Part shown: positions 9,391 to 18,270 of the stretch, piece by piece
Numbering within the stretch: position 1 is the first letter of the stretch
Layout: each line of letters begins with the position of its first letter
Assembly: GCA_963785065.1 (NCBI GenBank)
Contig: CAWATX010000004.1
Coordinates: 372,001-436,000 of the forward strand
Reading direction: 5' to 3'
DNA length: 64,000 nucleotides
Origin: CAVSRC01 sp963785065
GTDB taxonomy: Bacteria > Pseudomonadota > Alphaproteobacteria > Rhizobiales > Kaistiaceae
Notes under the pieces: generated by a model
Databases searched by the model: none
Seen by the model: the letters and a program-made list of their open reading frames with translations, nothing else
Told to the model about the DNA's origin: nothing
Position numbers and translations under genes: made by a program

Positions 9391-11576
9391 CCGAGCACGC
9401 TTCCACCGCCTTCGGCGCCCTCGAAACCACCGAGAGCCTCAGCCAGACCGAAATCGACACCCGCGCCCGCGAACTCCTCGGCCAACTGACCTTCGACGAG
9501 AAGCTCGGTCTCAAGGATGGAGACCTGCCGTTCTGGAAGGGCCTTGCCCGGATGGGCGCGCCGCAGGGCTATAGCCGCGAATTCTGGGTGGCCGGTGCGG
9601 TGCCGCGCCTGGGACTTCCCGGCATCCGCTTTGTCGACGGGCCGCGTGGCGTCATCATGGACGGCGCCACCACCTTCCCGGTCTCGATGGCGCGCGGCGC
9701 CACCTTCGATCCCGAATTGGAGAACCGGGTTGGCGACGTGATCGGCCGCGAGATCCGGGCGCTTGGCGGCAATTTCTTCGGCGGGGTGTGCATCAACCTG
9801 CTGCGCCATCCGGCCTGGGGCCGCGCCCAGGAGAGCTACGGCGAGGACTCCTTCCACCTCGGCATGATGGGTGCGGCGCTCGCCACCGGCGTGCAGAACC
9901 ACGTGCTTGCCTGCGTCAAGCACTACGCCCTCAACTCGATGGAGAATGCGCGCACGGAGGTGGACGTGACCGCCGATGCGCGCACGCTGCACGAAGTCTA
10001 CCTGGCGCATTTCAAGCGCGTGGTTGACGCCGGTGTCGCCTCGGTGATGACCTCTTACAACAGCGTCAACGGCGAATGGGCCGGCCAGAACCGCGCGCTG
10101 ATCACCGACATCCTCAAGAACATGTGGGGCTTCACCGGCTTCACCGTCACCGACTTCATCGTCGGCATGCGCGACGCGAAGACCGCGGCGCTGGCCGGCC
10201 AGGACACAGAGATGCCGTTCGCCACGATCTACCGCGCCGGCCTGAAGGCGCTGGTCGAAAAAGGCGAAGTACCGGAGAGCGCGGTCGACGATTCGGCGCT
10301 ACGCATGCTGCGCCAGCTGGTACGCTTCGGCCAGGGACGCGATGCGGCCGGCTATGGCCCGAGCGTTATTGGCTCGGCAGCGCACCGGGCGATCGCCCGC
10401 GAGGCGGCGGAGAAGAGCGTCGTGCTCCTCAAGAACGAGGGCAACCTGCTGCCGCTTGCCGGCAGCGGCACGCTTGCCGTCATCGGCCGCCTGGCGGCAG
10501 AGCCGAATACCGGCGACGGCGGGTCGAGCATGACCCATCCGGACCACGTGGTGACACCGCTCGAGGGCCTGACGGCCGCCTTCGGCAAGGCCGCCATCAG
10601 CCATGACGACGGCAGCGATGCGGAACGCGCGGCCGGTGTTGCCGCAGCCGCTGACGTAGCGCTGGTGGTCGTCGGTTTCACCCATGCCGACGAAGGCGAG
10701 TTCATCCCGCCCAACCAGCTCCAGCCCTATGCCTATCTCTTCCCGCCGGCGGCGGACACAGCCGAAAAGGTGCAGGCCGACAACCTGACCAAGGGCATGA
10801 GCGAAAGCGGTTTCTCAACCGGCGGCGACCGGGCGCGGCTGACGCTCCGGCCCGAAGACGAGGCACTGATCGCGGCTGTTGCCGCCGCCAATCCGCGCAC
10901 CATCGTGGCCGTCATGGCCGGCAGCGCCGTCATCATGGAGGCGTGGCGCAAGCAGGTGCCGGCCATCCTCATGCTCTGGTATCCCGGCCAGGAGGGCGGC
11001 CATGCGCTCGCCGACATTCTCCTCGGCAAGGTCAATCCGAGCGGCCGCCTGCCCTGCACCTTCCCGGCTTCGCCCGACCAGCTTCCCTTCTTCGACCGCG
11101 ACGCCAAGGCCATCACCTATGATCTCTGGCACGGCTACCGGAAGCTCATCCGCGACGGCAACAAGCCCGCCTATCCCTTCGGCTTCGGCCTCAGCTACAC
11201 GACCTTCAAGCACAACGACCTGGAGCTCGCCGCCGAGACGCTGGCGCCCGACGGGACGCTGGAGGCGACGGTCAAGGTCACCAACACGGGCGGCCGGGCC
11301 GGCGACGACGTCGTCCAGCTTTACGTTTCCTGTCTCGGCTCCGAGGTCGAGCGGGCGCCGCGCGAGCTGAAGGCCTTCGCCCGCGTGCATCTCCAGCCCG
11401 GCGAGACCAAGACGGTGCGACTCAAGGTGCCGGTGGCGGAGCTTGCCTGGTACGACGAGCGCTCGGGCTGGGTCGTCGAGGAGACCGAATACATGGCGAT
11501 CGTCGCCCAGAATGCCCATGACGACGATCCGCTGACCACCCGCTTCCATGTCCGCAAACCCGAACCCAAGGGCTAG
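9387..11576 (+). CDS. Glycoside hydrolase family 3 beta-glucosidase
   Basis: 729-residue GH3 enzyme with TIM barrel, alpha/beta sandwich and C-terminal fibronectin-III-like domain (ELAAETLAPDGTLEATVKVTN onward). The expected nucleophile is D256 in GFTVTDF, and KHY lies at 178-180. A GGDRARLTL segment near 480 lies in the region that usually carries the acid/base Glu. No signal peptide is seen, so it likely acts in the cytoplasm on imported glucosides. The ATG at 9387 overlaps the ROK stop (ATGA); longer upstream starts would run deep into that gene. Confidence 0.88.
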   Translation: MTEHASTAFGALETTESLSQTEIDTRARELLGQLTFDEKLGLKDGDLPFWKGLARMGAPQGYSREFWVAGAVPRLGLPGIRFVDGPRGVIMDGATTFPVSMARGATFDPELENRVGDVIGREIRALGGNFFGGVCINLLRHPAWGRAQESYGEDSFHLGMMGAALATGVQNHVLACVKHYALNSMENARTEVDVTADARTLHEVYLAHFKRVVDAGVASVMTSYNSVNGEWAGQNRALITDILKNMWGFTGFTVTDFIVGMRDAKTAALAGQDTEMPFATIYRAGLKALVEKGEVPESAVDDSALRMLRQLVRFGQGRDAAGYGPSVIGSAAHRAIAREAAEKSVVLLKNEGNLLPLAGSGTLAVIGRLAAEPNTGDGGSSMTHPDHVVTPLEGLTAAFGKAAISHDDGSDAERAAGVAAAADVALVVVGFTHADEGEFIPPNQLQPYAYLFPPAADTAEKVQADNLTKGMSESGFSTGGDRARLTLRPEDEALIAAVAAANPRTIVAVMAGSAVIMEAWRKQVPAILMLWYPGQEGGHALADILLGKVNPSGRLPCTFPASPDQLPFFDRDAKAITYDLWHGYRKLIRDGNKPAYPFGFGLSYTTFKHNDLELAAETLAPDGTLEATVKVTNTGGRAGDDVVQLYVSCLGSEVERAPRELKAFARVHLQPGETKTVRLKVPVAELAWYDERSGWVVEETEYMAIVAQNAHDDDPLTTRFHVRKPEPKG

Positions 11577-11618
11577 GGCGCGCCGGCTGCACATCTAGAG
11601 AAAAATCAGGAGAGAGCC

Positions 11619-12719
11619 TTGGATCCCGTCGGAATCGGCATTATCGGGTGCGGCAACATCAGCGGCGCCTATCTCAACGCTGCGCGCGGCTTCCCGATCC
11701 TCGATGTCCGCGCGCTTGCGGACATGAACCGCGACGCGGCGGAAGCTCGCGGCGGCGAATTCAACATACCGGTGAAGGACGTCGAAGAACTGCTCGCCGA
11801 TCCCAAGATCGAGATCGTCGTCAACCTGACGGTGCCCGGCGCCCACGTCGAGGTTGGCCTCAAGGCGATCGCCGCCGGCAAGCACGTCCACTCGGAGAAG
11901 CCGCTCGGCATCAGCCTTGCCGAGGCCAAGACGCTGATCGATGCGGCCGCAGCCAAGGGGCTGCGCGTCGGCTCGGCCCCCGATACCTTCCTCGGCGGCG
12001 GCCAGCAGACCTCCCGCAAGCTCATCGACGAGGGCGCCATCGGCCAGCCGATCGGCGGCACCGCCTTCTTCGGCACCGCCGGGCACGAGCGCTGGCATCC
12101 GAGCCCGGCCTTCTATTACCTCAAGGGCGGCGGGCCGATGCTCGACATGGGCCCCTACTACATCACCGCCCTGGTCAACCTGCTGGGACCGGTGAAGCGC
12201 GTCGCCGGGCTGACGTCGCGCCTGAGAAGCGAACGACTGATCACCAGCCAGCCGCTCAACGGCACCAAGATCCCGGTCGAGGTCGCCACCCATGTCGCCG
12301 GCACGCTGGAATTCCACTCCGGCGCGCTCGTCACCATCGTCATGAGCTTCGACGTCGCGCGCCACAGCCATCGGCCGATCGAGCTCTATGGCAGCGACGG
12401 CGCCATGAGCGTGCCCGACCCCAACAATTTCGGCGGTCAGATCGAGACTGCCACCGCGGCCATGGCCAACTGGCGGGCGGTACCGACGCAGCATGCCTAT
12501 GCGAACGGCAACTTCCGCATTCTCGGCGCCGCCGACATGGCCCAGGCCATCCGCACCGGGCGGCCGCACCGGGCCAGCGGCGCCCTCGCCTTTCATGTGC
12601 TCGAAGTGATGGAGGCGTTCCAGCGCTCCGCCGACTCGGGCACCCATATCGTCATCGAAAGCCGGCCGGAACGGCCGGCCATGCTGCCGGTCGATCTCGC
12701 CAATGGGGCGCTCGACTGA
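11619..12719 (+). CDS. Gfo/Idh/MocA-family sugar dehydrogenase (ThuB-like)
   Basis: NAD(P)-dependent oxidoreductase, 366 residues. It starts at TTG (11619) behind CAGGAGAGAGCC. The Rossmann motif GIGIIGCGNISGAY is at the N-terminus and the family EKPLG signature occurs as HVHSEKPLGIS. A following ThuA-like gene suggests the pair oxidises a glycoside at C3 and processes the 3-keto sugar, as ThuB/ThuA do in Sinorhizobium. Substrate is inferred from context only. It lies 42 bp after the GH3 gene. Confidence 0.82.
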   Translation: MDPVGIGIIGCGNISGAYLNAARGFPILDVRALADMNRDAAEARGGEFNIPVKDVEELLADPKIEIVVNLTVPGAHVEVGLKAIAAGKHVHSEKPLGISLAEAKTLIDAAAAKGLRVGSAPDTFLGGGQQTSRKLIDEGAIGQPIGGTAFFGTAGHERWHPSPAFYYLKGGGPMLDMGPYYITALVNLLGPVKRVAGLTSRLRSERLITSQPLNGTKIPVEVATHVAGTLEFHSGALVTIVMSFDVARHSHRPIELYGSDGAMSVPDPNNFGGQIETATAAMANWRAVPTQHAYANGNFRILGAADMAQAIRTGRPHRASGALAFHVLEVMEAFQRSADSGTHIVIESRPERPAMLPVDLANGALD

Positions 12720-12749
12720 CCGGCGCAAATCCTTTTGGAGGTAATTTCA

Positions 12750-13392
12750 ATGCGTGAGGCAATGATTGTCTGGGGCGGCTGGAGCGGCCACGAGCCGGAA
12801 CAGGGCGCCCATATCGTAGCAGGCATGCTCGAGGAAGAAGGCTTCAAGGTCTACATCGAGAACACCACCGAGGCGTTTGCCGACCCGGCCATCGCCGACA
12901 TGAGCCTGATCGTGCCGATCTACACCATGTCGAAGATCGAGAAGGAAGAGCTCGACAATCTGGAGAAGGCGGTGCGCGGCGGGGTGGGCCTCGCCGGCTA
13001 TCACGGCGGCATGTGCGACTCTTTCCGCGATGCCGTGAACTATCAGTTCATGTGCGGCGGCCAGTGGGTCGCCCATCCCGGCAACGTCATCGACTACCGC
13101 GTCAACATCGTGAAGCACGACGACCCGGTCATGGAAGGCATCAACGACTTCGACTACCAGTCGGAGCAATATTACATGCACGTCGATCCGTTCGAACGAG
13201 GTGCTGGCGACCACCACCTTCACGGGCCAGTACGCGCCGTGGATCGAGGGCGTCGTCATGCCGGTGGTGTGGAAGCGTCGCCACGGACAGGGGCGCGTCT
13301 TCTATTCATCCCTCGGCCACGTCACCAAGGAATTCGAGGTGCCGGAGATGCGCACCATCCTCCGGCGCGGCCTCGTCTGGGCGGCGCGCTAG
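12750..13392 (+). pseudogene. ThuA-like trehalose-utilisation protein, single-base frameshift
   Basis: The ATG at 12750 follows GGAGGTAA. The first frame runs MREAMIVWGGWSGHEPEQ... to YYMHVDPF and then leaves the family. The family sequence resumes in the next frame as NEVLATTTFTGQYAPWIEGV and ends at 13392. Removing one T at 13191/13192 gives ..VDPSNEVLA.. and a continuous 213-residue ThuA domain; the span is 643 bp, one more than a multiple of three. ThuA-like proteins act with ThuB-type dehydrogenases on 3-keto sugars. The break may be a sequencing error, a real mutation or (less likely) recoding. Confidence 0.85.
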
Positions 13393-13628
13393 GCAAAAGG
13401 AAGGCGCGCCTCCGCCTGCCGATGGCAGGCGCGGCTGCAGCGTGCTCCGGCACGGCATTGCCCGCAGCGGTCCGGTCTCTGACGATGCACCGGACCGCTC
13501 GCGTGGCAACGCCATCAGCCCCTGGTCTTTCCACCGGGGCGCGGTGATCCGCCCGCAGCGCGCATGAATCCCCTGTGCGTCCGGCTGGCAGCCGAGCGCC
13601 CGTGAAATTCCCGCACTCCGGCGACCGG
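13393..13628. other. Intergenic gap with a hairpin
   Basis: No gene is seen between the ThuA-like gene and the DUF2934 gene. An inverted repeat CGCCTGCC-gat-GGCAGGCG at 13413-13431 could be a transcription stop for the sugar operon, but no T-run follows. Confidence 0.4.
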
Positions 13629-13916
13629 TCAGCTCTTCTTGGGCGTGCGCTTGGCTGGCGCGCGCTTGGGCGCCGTGGTCGCCTCGGCGGCGGCCTTGCG
13701 ACGTTTCGGCGCCGGCTTCTTGGCCGGTTCCGGCTCGCCCAGCTCAAGGCTCGGGGCGCCGACGATCTCGGGCAGTGACCCGGCATCACCGGCGACCACC
13801 CCTTCGACCTCGCGTGCGGCGCGGTGCCAATGATCATCGGCACGGCCCTGCGGGTGGCCTTCCTCTTGCCAGATGCTGTATGCGCGCTGACGAATCTTGT
13901 CTTCTCTGTCGGTCAT
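13629..13916 (-). CDS. DUF2934 domain protein
   Basis: Small cytoplasmic protein of 95 residues. The N-terminal half matches DUF2934 (IRQRAYSIWQEEGHPQGRADDHW). The C-terminal half is a low-complexity basic tail rich in Lys, Pro and Ala (AKKPAPKRRKAAAE), like histone-H1-type tails that bind nucleic acid. Function unknown. It is alone on its strand between the ThuA-like gene and a gene-free stretch. Start ATG at 13916. Confidence 0.8.
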   Translation of the reverse strand: MTDREDKIRQRAYSIWQEEGHPQGRADDHWHRAAREVEGVVAGDAGSLPEIVGAPSLELGEPEPAKKPAPKRRKAAAEATTAPKRAPAKRTPKKS

Positions 13917-14366
13917 GGCCTCATCTCCGACTCACTCACGCAATCATTGAGGTGAGCAAGGATAATGCCAATCTGTGACGGTTCTATCGGGAATTGCGCG
14001 TGCGGCTCATAGGCCCAGCCTGTGGCTGGCCCCCGCGCGAGCCGACCAATCGACGTCGCGGCAACCACGCGCACGGCAGCGCCGTGCACAATCAGGGTCG
14101 GATGGCAGGCTCGGATGGTGGCGAATTTTCCGGCTTAAGTGCGAGATGCCCCGTCGTGGCCGCGGCGGGGCTCATCGCTTCGTTACAGGACGACTCCCTT
14201 TGCCCTTCGTTTGTTTCAACTCCGGGGAGAGGGATAGGTCGCTGCTGCCTCCTGTTCGAACGCTAAGTTAGTAGCCGGCGTCAATTGTCATGGTTACCGA
14301 AATCTTTCCGCCTGGCAATTGAAAGGTTGATAGATGGTTAACGCGACCGCGGCGCAATCATCGAAA
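13917..14366. other. 450-bp stretch without a recognisable gene
   Basis: Promoter space for the DUF2934 gene plus the downstream side of the dehydratase gene. Short open frames exist (such as 13975-14271 on the plus strand) but show neither family features nor a ribosome binding site. The right part (about 14270-14350) is distinctly AT-richer than the surroundings. A small RNA cannot be excluded. Confidence 0.4.
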
Positions 14367-15470
14367 TCAATCCAGTTCGCTGGCCCGGTAGTTGGCGCCA
14401 TCGAGGAACGCGGGGCTGACCTCGATCCCCCAGCCCGGTGCATCCGAAACCATCACCCTGCCGTCCGCGACGGCATAAGGATCCTCGACGAACAGCCCCT
14501 GCGCCCAGGCATAAGGCCCCTCGTCCTCGATCGAGTATTCGAGGTACCTGCCGGCATTCGGTATCGCCCGCAGAATGTGCATCGAGCACAGGGTCACCAG
14601 GCCGTGATTTGCCGAATGAGGGACGGCCGGGAGGCCGGCGTCAGCGGCCATCGCCGCCACCTTCAGCGCGCGGTGGATGCCGCCGATGTACATGACGTCC
14701 GGCTGGACGATGTCGACGACGTGCGTGGCGATCATCGTCTTCCAGGCGGACAGCTCGCAGTCCTGCTCGCCGCCGGAAACGTCGATGGAAAGCGCCTCCG
14801 TCACCTGCCTGGTCCAGTCGAACTCCCAATAGGGACACGGCTCCTCGAACATGCTGATGCCGTTGTCCTCCAGCATCTGCCCGAGCGCGATGGCGCGGCC
14901 CGGGCTGAAGCCTGAATTGCCGTCGACGAACTTGGCCACGCCATCGCCGAGCGCCCTGGACACCGTCGGAACGATTTCCTCCGTGCGGCCGGGCCACTTG
15001 TCGCCGTCGCGGCCGCATTCGACGCCGACGCGCCACTTGAACGCCTTGAAGCCCTTCGTGTCGCGCAGCCGCGCCAGCCGTTCCGCCTCGTCGGCGGCGG
15101 TGATGTCGCGGCGCATCGAACTGGCATAGGCGTCGAGTGGTCCGGGTGTTCCGCCAATGAGCGCGGTGACCGGCTTGCCCTCGGCCTTGCCGCGCAGGTC
15201 CCACAGAGCGGTATCGAGCCCGGCCATCGCCCGCTTGAGGTAGGTGCCGGGGAACTTGTATTCGCGCTCGCCGATCAGATCGATCAGGTCGCCTATGTCG
15301 CGAGCATCGGCGCCCAGCGCATGGGCCGCCACCTGGCGATGGAAGACTTCGCAGGTGATGTCGGCGTTGTAGGTGGAGAGCTGCCCCCAGCCCTGGTCAC
15401 CGCTATCCGTCGTCACCCGGACGAAGCCGATCATGCGGTTGGTGAACGTCTCGAGTTTCCGGATCTTCAT
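14367..15470 (-). CDS. Mandelate racemase/muconate lactonizing enzyme-family dehydratase
   Basis: Enolase-superfamily enzyme of 367 residues that abstracts a proton alpha to a carboxylate, probably a sugar-acid dehydratase or epimerase. N-terminal capping domain (MKIRKLETFTNRMIGFVRV) then barrel. Mg ligand candidates are Asp in KFVDGNSGF, Glu in MFEEPCPYW and Glu in SGGEQD. A base candidate is the Lys in KAFKWRVG, and PHSANHG lies where the His-containing loop is expected. The substrate is not predictable. Start ATG at 15470. It borders an att-like remnant on its 5' side. Confidence 0.85.
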   Translation of the reverse strand: MKIRKLETFTNRMIGFVRVTTDSGDQGWGQLSTYNADITCEVFHRQVAAHALGADARDIGDLIDLIGEREYKFPGTYLKRAMAGLDTALWDLRGKAEGKPVTALIGGTPGPLDAYASSMRRDITAADEAERLARLRDTKGFKAFKWRVGVECGRDGDKWPGRTEEIVPTVSRALGDGVAKFVDGNSGFSPGRAIALGQMLEDNGISMFEEPCPYWEFDWTRQVTEALSIDVSGGEQDCELSAWKTMIATHVVDIVQPDVMYIGGIHRALKVAAMAADAGLPAVPHSANHGLVTLCSMHILRAIPNAGRYLEYSIEDEGPYAWAQGLFVEDPYAVADGRVMVSDAPGWGIEVSPAFLDGANYRASELD

Positions 15471-15491
15471 CAGTACTCCGCTCGATTGTGC

Positions 15492-15510
15492 TGGCGAACC
15501 TGGCAGGACT
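15492..15510. repeat. Imperfect copy of the tRNA-Arg 3' end (candidate old attachment site)
   Basis: TGGCGAACCTGGCAGGACT matches the complement of the tRNA-Arg 3' end (17501-17519, TGGCGACCCCGGCAGGACT) at 17 of 19 positions, in the same orientation. The two copies bracket a degraded tyrosine integrase and one cargo gene, the arrangement left by integration at a tRNA 3' end. The rest of 15471-15795 shows no gene. Confidence 0.5.
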
Positions 15511-15795
15511 ACCCTGGTCGCTGGGTTGCGCGGGTTTTCCGCGTCCCACTTGGGCGGTTATGACCGTATCGTTCCGCCAGATTTCGAGGCAAGTGTCCCA
15601 CCGTTCAATGGTGCGCGTTTCAAGCCAATTGTTCATTTATCTCAAACAGTGATTAATTGCTGGGGTTCGACACGCCTAAATTGCATTGGCCAAATGATTG
15701 CTCCTGCACCACACCGCCGGCCGGCACGAGGATGCCGTACGGCTCGGGCCGCAACATGCCCGCCATGGCCGCATCCGGTTTATCGAGGCCAGGAA

Positions 15796-16155
15796 CGAGC
15801 GCCACAAGCCGGTCGAAATCGACATTCGCTGCACCCGTACCAGGCGCGCCTGATCGCCGGTTCCGCGGTCGTGCACCATGCATTGCTGACGAGGGCGCCC
15901 GGGCGTCCGTTCACGGCCAACGGGCTCGGCAACCGGTTCGCGGATCGATGCCGCGAGGCGGGCGTTCCGGGCCGCGCCCGCGGGCTGCGCAAGGCGCTGG
16001 CGGTACGTCTGGCTGAAGGCGGCGCGACGCCGCACGAGATCATGGCGTGGACCGGCCACACGACTTTAGGCGAGGTGGAGCGGCACACGAAGGCCGCGGC
16101 GCGCGGGAAGCGGGCCGACGCGGGATTGGTGAAGATGCGTGGCGGAGTGGCGTAG
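15796..16155 (+). pseudogene. Phage-type tyrosine recombinase (integrase) remnant, C-terminal domain
   Basis: The frame ending at 16155 carries an integrase C-terminal domain: GRPFTANGLGNRFADRCREAG, RGLRKALAVRLAEGGATP and IMAWTGHTTLGEVERHTKAA. Homologous residues upstream (ERHKPVEIDI) are in another frame, so at least one frameshift is present near 15830-15850, and the N-terminal part is missing. Catalytic positions are lost. The usual HGLR is RGLR, and the nucleophilic Tyr of EVERYT is His. It is therefore inactive and marks a decayed mobile element. Confidence 0.75.
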
Positions 16156-16160
16156 CGGAA

Positions 16161-17468
16161 ATGCACTACTGGTTCAAAAGGGCGAACCCAGCGCTGCGCG
16201 ACTTGGCGCTCGTCCTGCTCGTCATGTGGCTGGCGAGGATCATTTTCGTCGCCATCATGCCGCCGGAGGCGCGAGCGCACGATGCATATGGTTGGGAAAT
16301 CGTCGGCCGACTTCTACTGGCTGGCACCAACCCCTACCACGAAACGGCGCGGCTGAACTATCCGCCGCTCTGGATGCAGGTGATTTACGTCCTGTCGCGG
16401 GTCTCGACGTTTCTCGACTGGCCCTTCATGCGTGTCCTTCAGATATCCCTTGTTGCCGTCGAGTCCGCGGTCGTGGTCGTGGTCTACGGGCTGATTCGCC
16501 GGCTCGCACCGCGAGAGAACGCGCGGCGCATCCTCATCTTGGGCATCGCTCTCAACCCGGTGGCGATCCTGCTCGTGTGCCAGCAGGGTAACTTCGACGT
16601 GCTGGTCGCACTGTGGCTCGCCCTTTTCGTTGGCGCGCTGGTGGATTACGAGCGGACACGAGAGCCCATGTCCTGGCTCTACGCCTGTCTCTTCCTCGGG
16701 CTCGGTATCCTCACGAAGACGGTACCACTTATGCTGGCTCCACTGCTGGCCACCGGTTTCCGACGCATGACGCCGGCTGCACGCGTGATGGGCGCAGTCC
16801 TTCTCCTCGGACCGGTCAGCCTTGGAATGAGCATCATCTACGTGCTTGCGCCGGCTGATGTGGCGGCAAAAGTAATCGGATATCGAGCGCTGAGCGGATG
16901 GTTCGGGTTCTCCGGTCTGCTTCACTGGATCGGGTCGGTTGCCTTGGTTGGCGCATATAATCGCGCCTTCTATATCGTGCTCGCAGCTACCCTGATCGGG
17001 CTTACGGTCGCGTTCTGGCGGCGTCCGCCGTCCAGCCCACGCCAGACGGTGATGATCGTGGCGCTGCTGATGGCGGCGATCCCGGCGTTCGGCCCGGGCT
17101 ACGGACCACAGTACATATACTGGTTCGGGCCGCTCTTGCTGCTCAGCTTCGCACTCTTTGACGGTCGCTGGCGCCAGGTGCTCGCTACGTTCGGCGTTGT
17201 CAGCGCGCTTACCTACCTCGTCGAATACGCCCTTATCCCCTCGCACGGCATGTTCCTGATCCAACTGGTGCGAGAGGGAGCGTTCATGGATCCTGGCGGT
17301 ATGCTCATGCGGTGGAGCCACAACTTTTCGACCCATGTCGGTGCGACGATCATCCGTCTGCCGCTCTTCGCCGCCTATCTGATGCTGCTTGCGTTCGGAA
17401 TCCGGGAGATTTGGAGAGAACAGCCCAGTCCCACCGACCCGGCCCGCAGTGTCCCCACCGCCCCGTAA
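16161..17468 (+). CDS. GT87/DUF2029-like membrane glycosyltransferase
   Basis: 435-residue integral membrane protein with about ten hydrophobic helices. Features resemble polyprenol-phosphate-dependent mannosyltransferase-like (DUF2029/GT87) proteins: an early periplasmic loop with an acidic residue (ARAHDAYGWEIVGRLLLAGTNPY), NYPPLW, and QQGNFDVLVALWLAL. Start ATG at 16161, five bases after the integrase-remnant stop. The region is slightly lower in GC than its neighbours and lies between the integrase remnant and tRNA-Arg, so it is probably acquired cargo. Substrate unknown. Confidence 0.7.
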   Translation: MHYWFKRANPALRDLALVLLVMWLARIIFVAIMPPEARAHDAYGWEIVGRLLLAGTNPYHETARLNYPPLWMQVIYVLSRVSTFLDWPFMRVLQISLVAVESAVVVVVYGLIRRLAPRENARRILILGIALNPVAILLVCQQGNFDVLVALWLALFVGALVDYERTREPMSWLYACLFLGLGILTKTVPLMLAPLLATGFRRMTPAARVMGAVLLLGPVSLGMSIIYVLAPADVAAKVIGYRALSGWFGFSGLLHWIGSVALVGAYNRAFYIVLAATLIGLTVAFWRRPPSSPRQTVMIVALLMAAIPAFGPGYGPQYIYWFGPLLLLSFALFDGRWRQVLATFGVVSALTYLVEYALIPSHGMFLIQLVREGAFMDPGGMLMRWSHNFSTHVGATIIRLPLFAAYLMLLAFGIREIWREQPSPTDPARSVPTAP

Positions 17469-17500
17469 ATTCCTGTAAATCCTAAATTTCTTCCGAAGGG

Positions 17501-17577
17501 TGGCGACCCCGGCAGGACTCGAACCTGCGACCAACAGCTTAGAAGGCTGCTGCTCTATCCAGCTGAGCTACGGGGCC
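17501..17577 (-). tRNA. tRNA-Arg (anticodon TCT)
   Basis: A 77-nt cloverleaf including encoded CCA. Acceptor GGCCCCG pairs with CGGGGTC (one G-U); the anticodon arm GCAGC-CTTCTAA-GCTGT reads TCT (anticodon at 17541-17543); the T arm contains GGTTCGAGTCC. Its 3' end faces the decayed integrative element. Confidence 0.97.
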
Positions 17578-17611
17578 GAACCATGGTCCGGCCGCCGTCG
17601 TCCGGACCCCG

Positions 17612-17917
17612 TCAGTGGGTCCATGGCTGCGGGCGGCCGTAACGAAAATTGTCGGCGTATGAGATCTTCTTGGGCGCCGACGCGTGGTCGGTCACCACGG
17701 TATAGGGGATCGTGTTGCGCTCGGCATAGGCGACGGCCTCGGCGCTCGAATCGAATTCCAGTCTGATCTGCCGGCGCATGTCGGCCGAGGACGTATAGCC
17801 CATCAGCGGGTCGGCCGCCGGCCGGTCCTCGGGCGCGTATTCCAGCACCCACTTCACCGTCCCCGCCTTGCCCGATTGCATGGCCGTCCTGGCCGGCTTG
17901 AAGATTCGCGCGAGCAT
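17612..17917 (-). CDS. NADH dehydrogenase-associated NDUFS4-like protein (ETC complex I subunit)
   Basis: 101-residue protein of the mitochondrial 18-kDa complex I subunit family common in alphaproteobacteria. Marks are MLARIFKPARTAMQSGKAGT at the N-terminus, WVLEYAPEDRPAADPLMGYTSS, and the C-terminal YADNFRYGRPQPWTH. It is expected to be an accessory subunit of respiratory complex I on the cytoplasmic side. The ATG at 17917 is chosen; longer frames upstream only translate the opposite strand of tRNA-Pro. It lies between two tRNA genes on the same strand. Confidence 0.88.
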   Translation of the reverse strand: MLARIFKPARTAMQSGKAGTVKWVLEYAPEDRPAADPLMGYTSSADMRRQIRLEFDSSAEAVAYAERNTIPYTVVTDHASAPKKISYADNFRYGRPQPWTH

Positions 17918-17984
17918 TCCTCTTACCTCTCGATCCGCAATCGGCCACCGCGGGCGCAAGCTGCCCGAAACCGAAGGCGACGGT

Positions 17985-18061
17985 TGGTCGGAGTGGCAGG
18001 ATTCGAACCTGCGACCCTCTGCTCCCAAAGCAGATGCGCTACCAGGCTGCGCCACACTCCG
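17985..18061 (-). tRNA. tRNA-Pro (anticodon TGG)
   Basis: 77-nt cloverleaf with encoded CCA. Acceptor CGGAGTG pairs with CACTCCG. The anticodon arm TCTGC-TTTGGGA-GCAGA gives TGG (18025-18027), and the T arm has GGTTCGAATCC. Confidence 0.97.
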
Positions 18062-18270
18062 CACATCCGGGGAGTTACACGTTTGCCTGCCCGCCATCAA
18101 GCTGGCCCGGCGCGCCGACCGGTATTCAGGGCTGCCGCACGCCTGCCACATCCGGCCGCAAGGCTGGCTTGTTGTGGCCCGCCGCCCCGGGACTATACTT
18201 CCAGCCATGCCGCCGGTCCGGCCGGCATCGATTGACGTCCGTCCCCGAGCGCCGAAGCGTAGCAGAGCCC

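Noticed and set aside
16314..17534. Long minus-strand frame across the glycosyltransferase gene
   Set aside because: Begins as tRNA-Arg antisense-like sequence (VAGSSPAGVATL) and runs opposite a clear membrane-protein gene; highly charged low-complexity composition typical of a GC-rich shadow frame.
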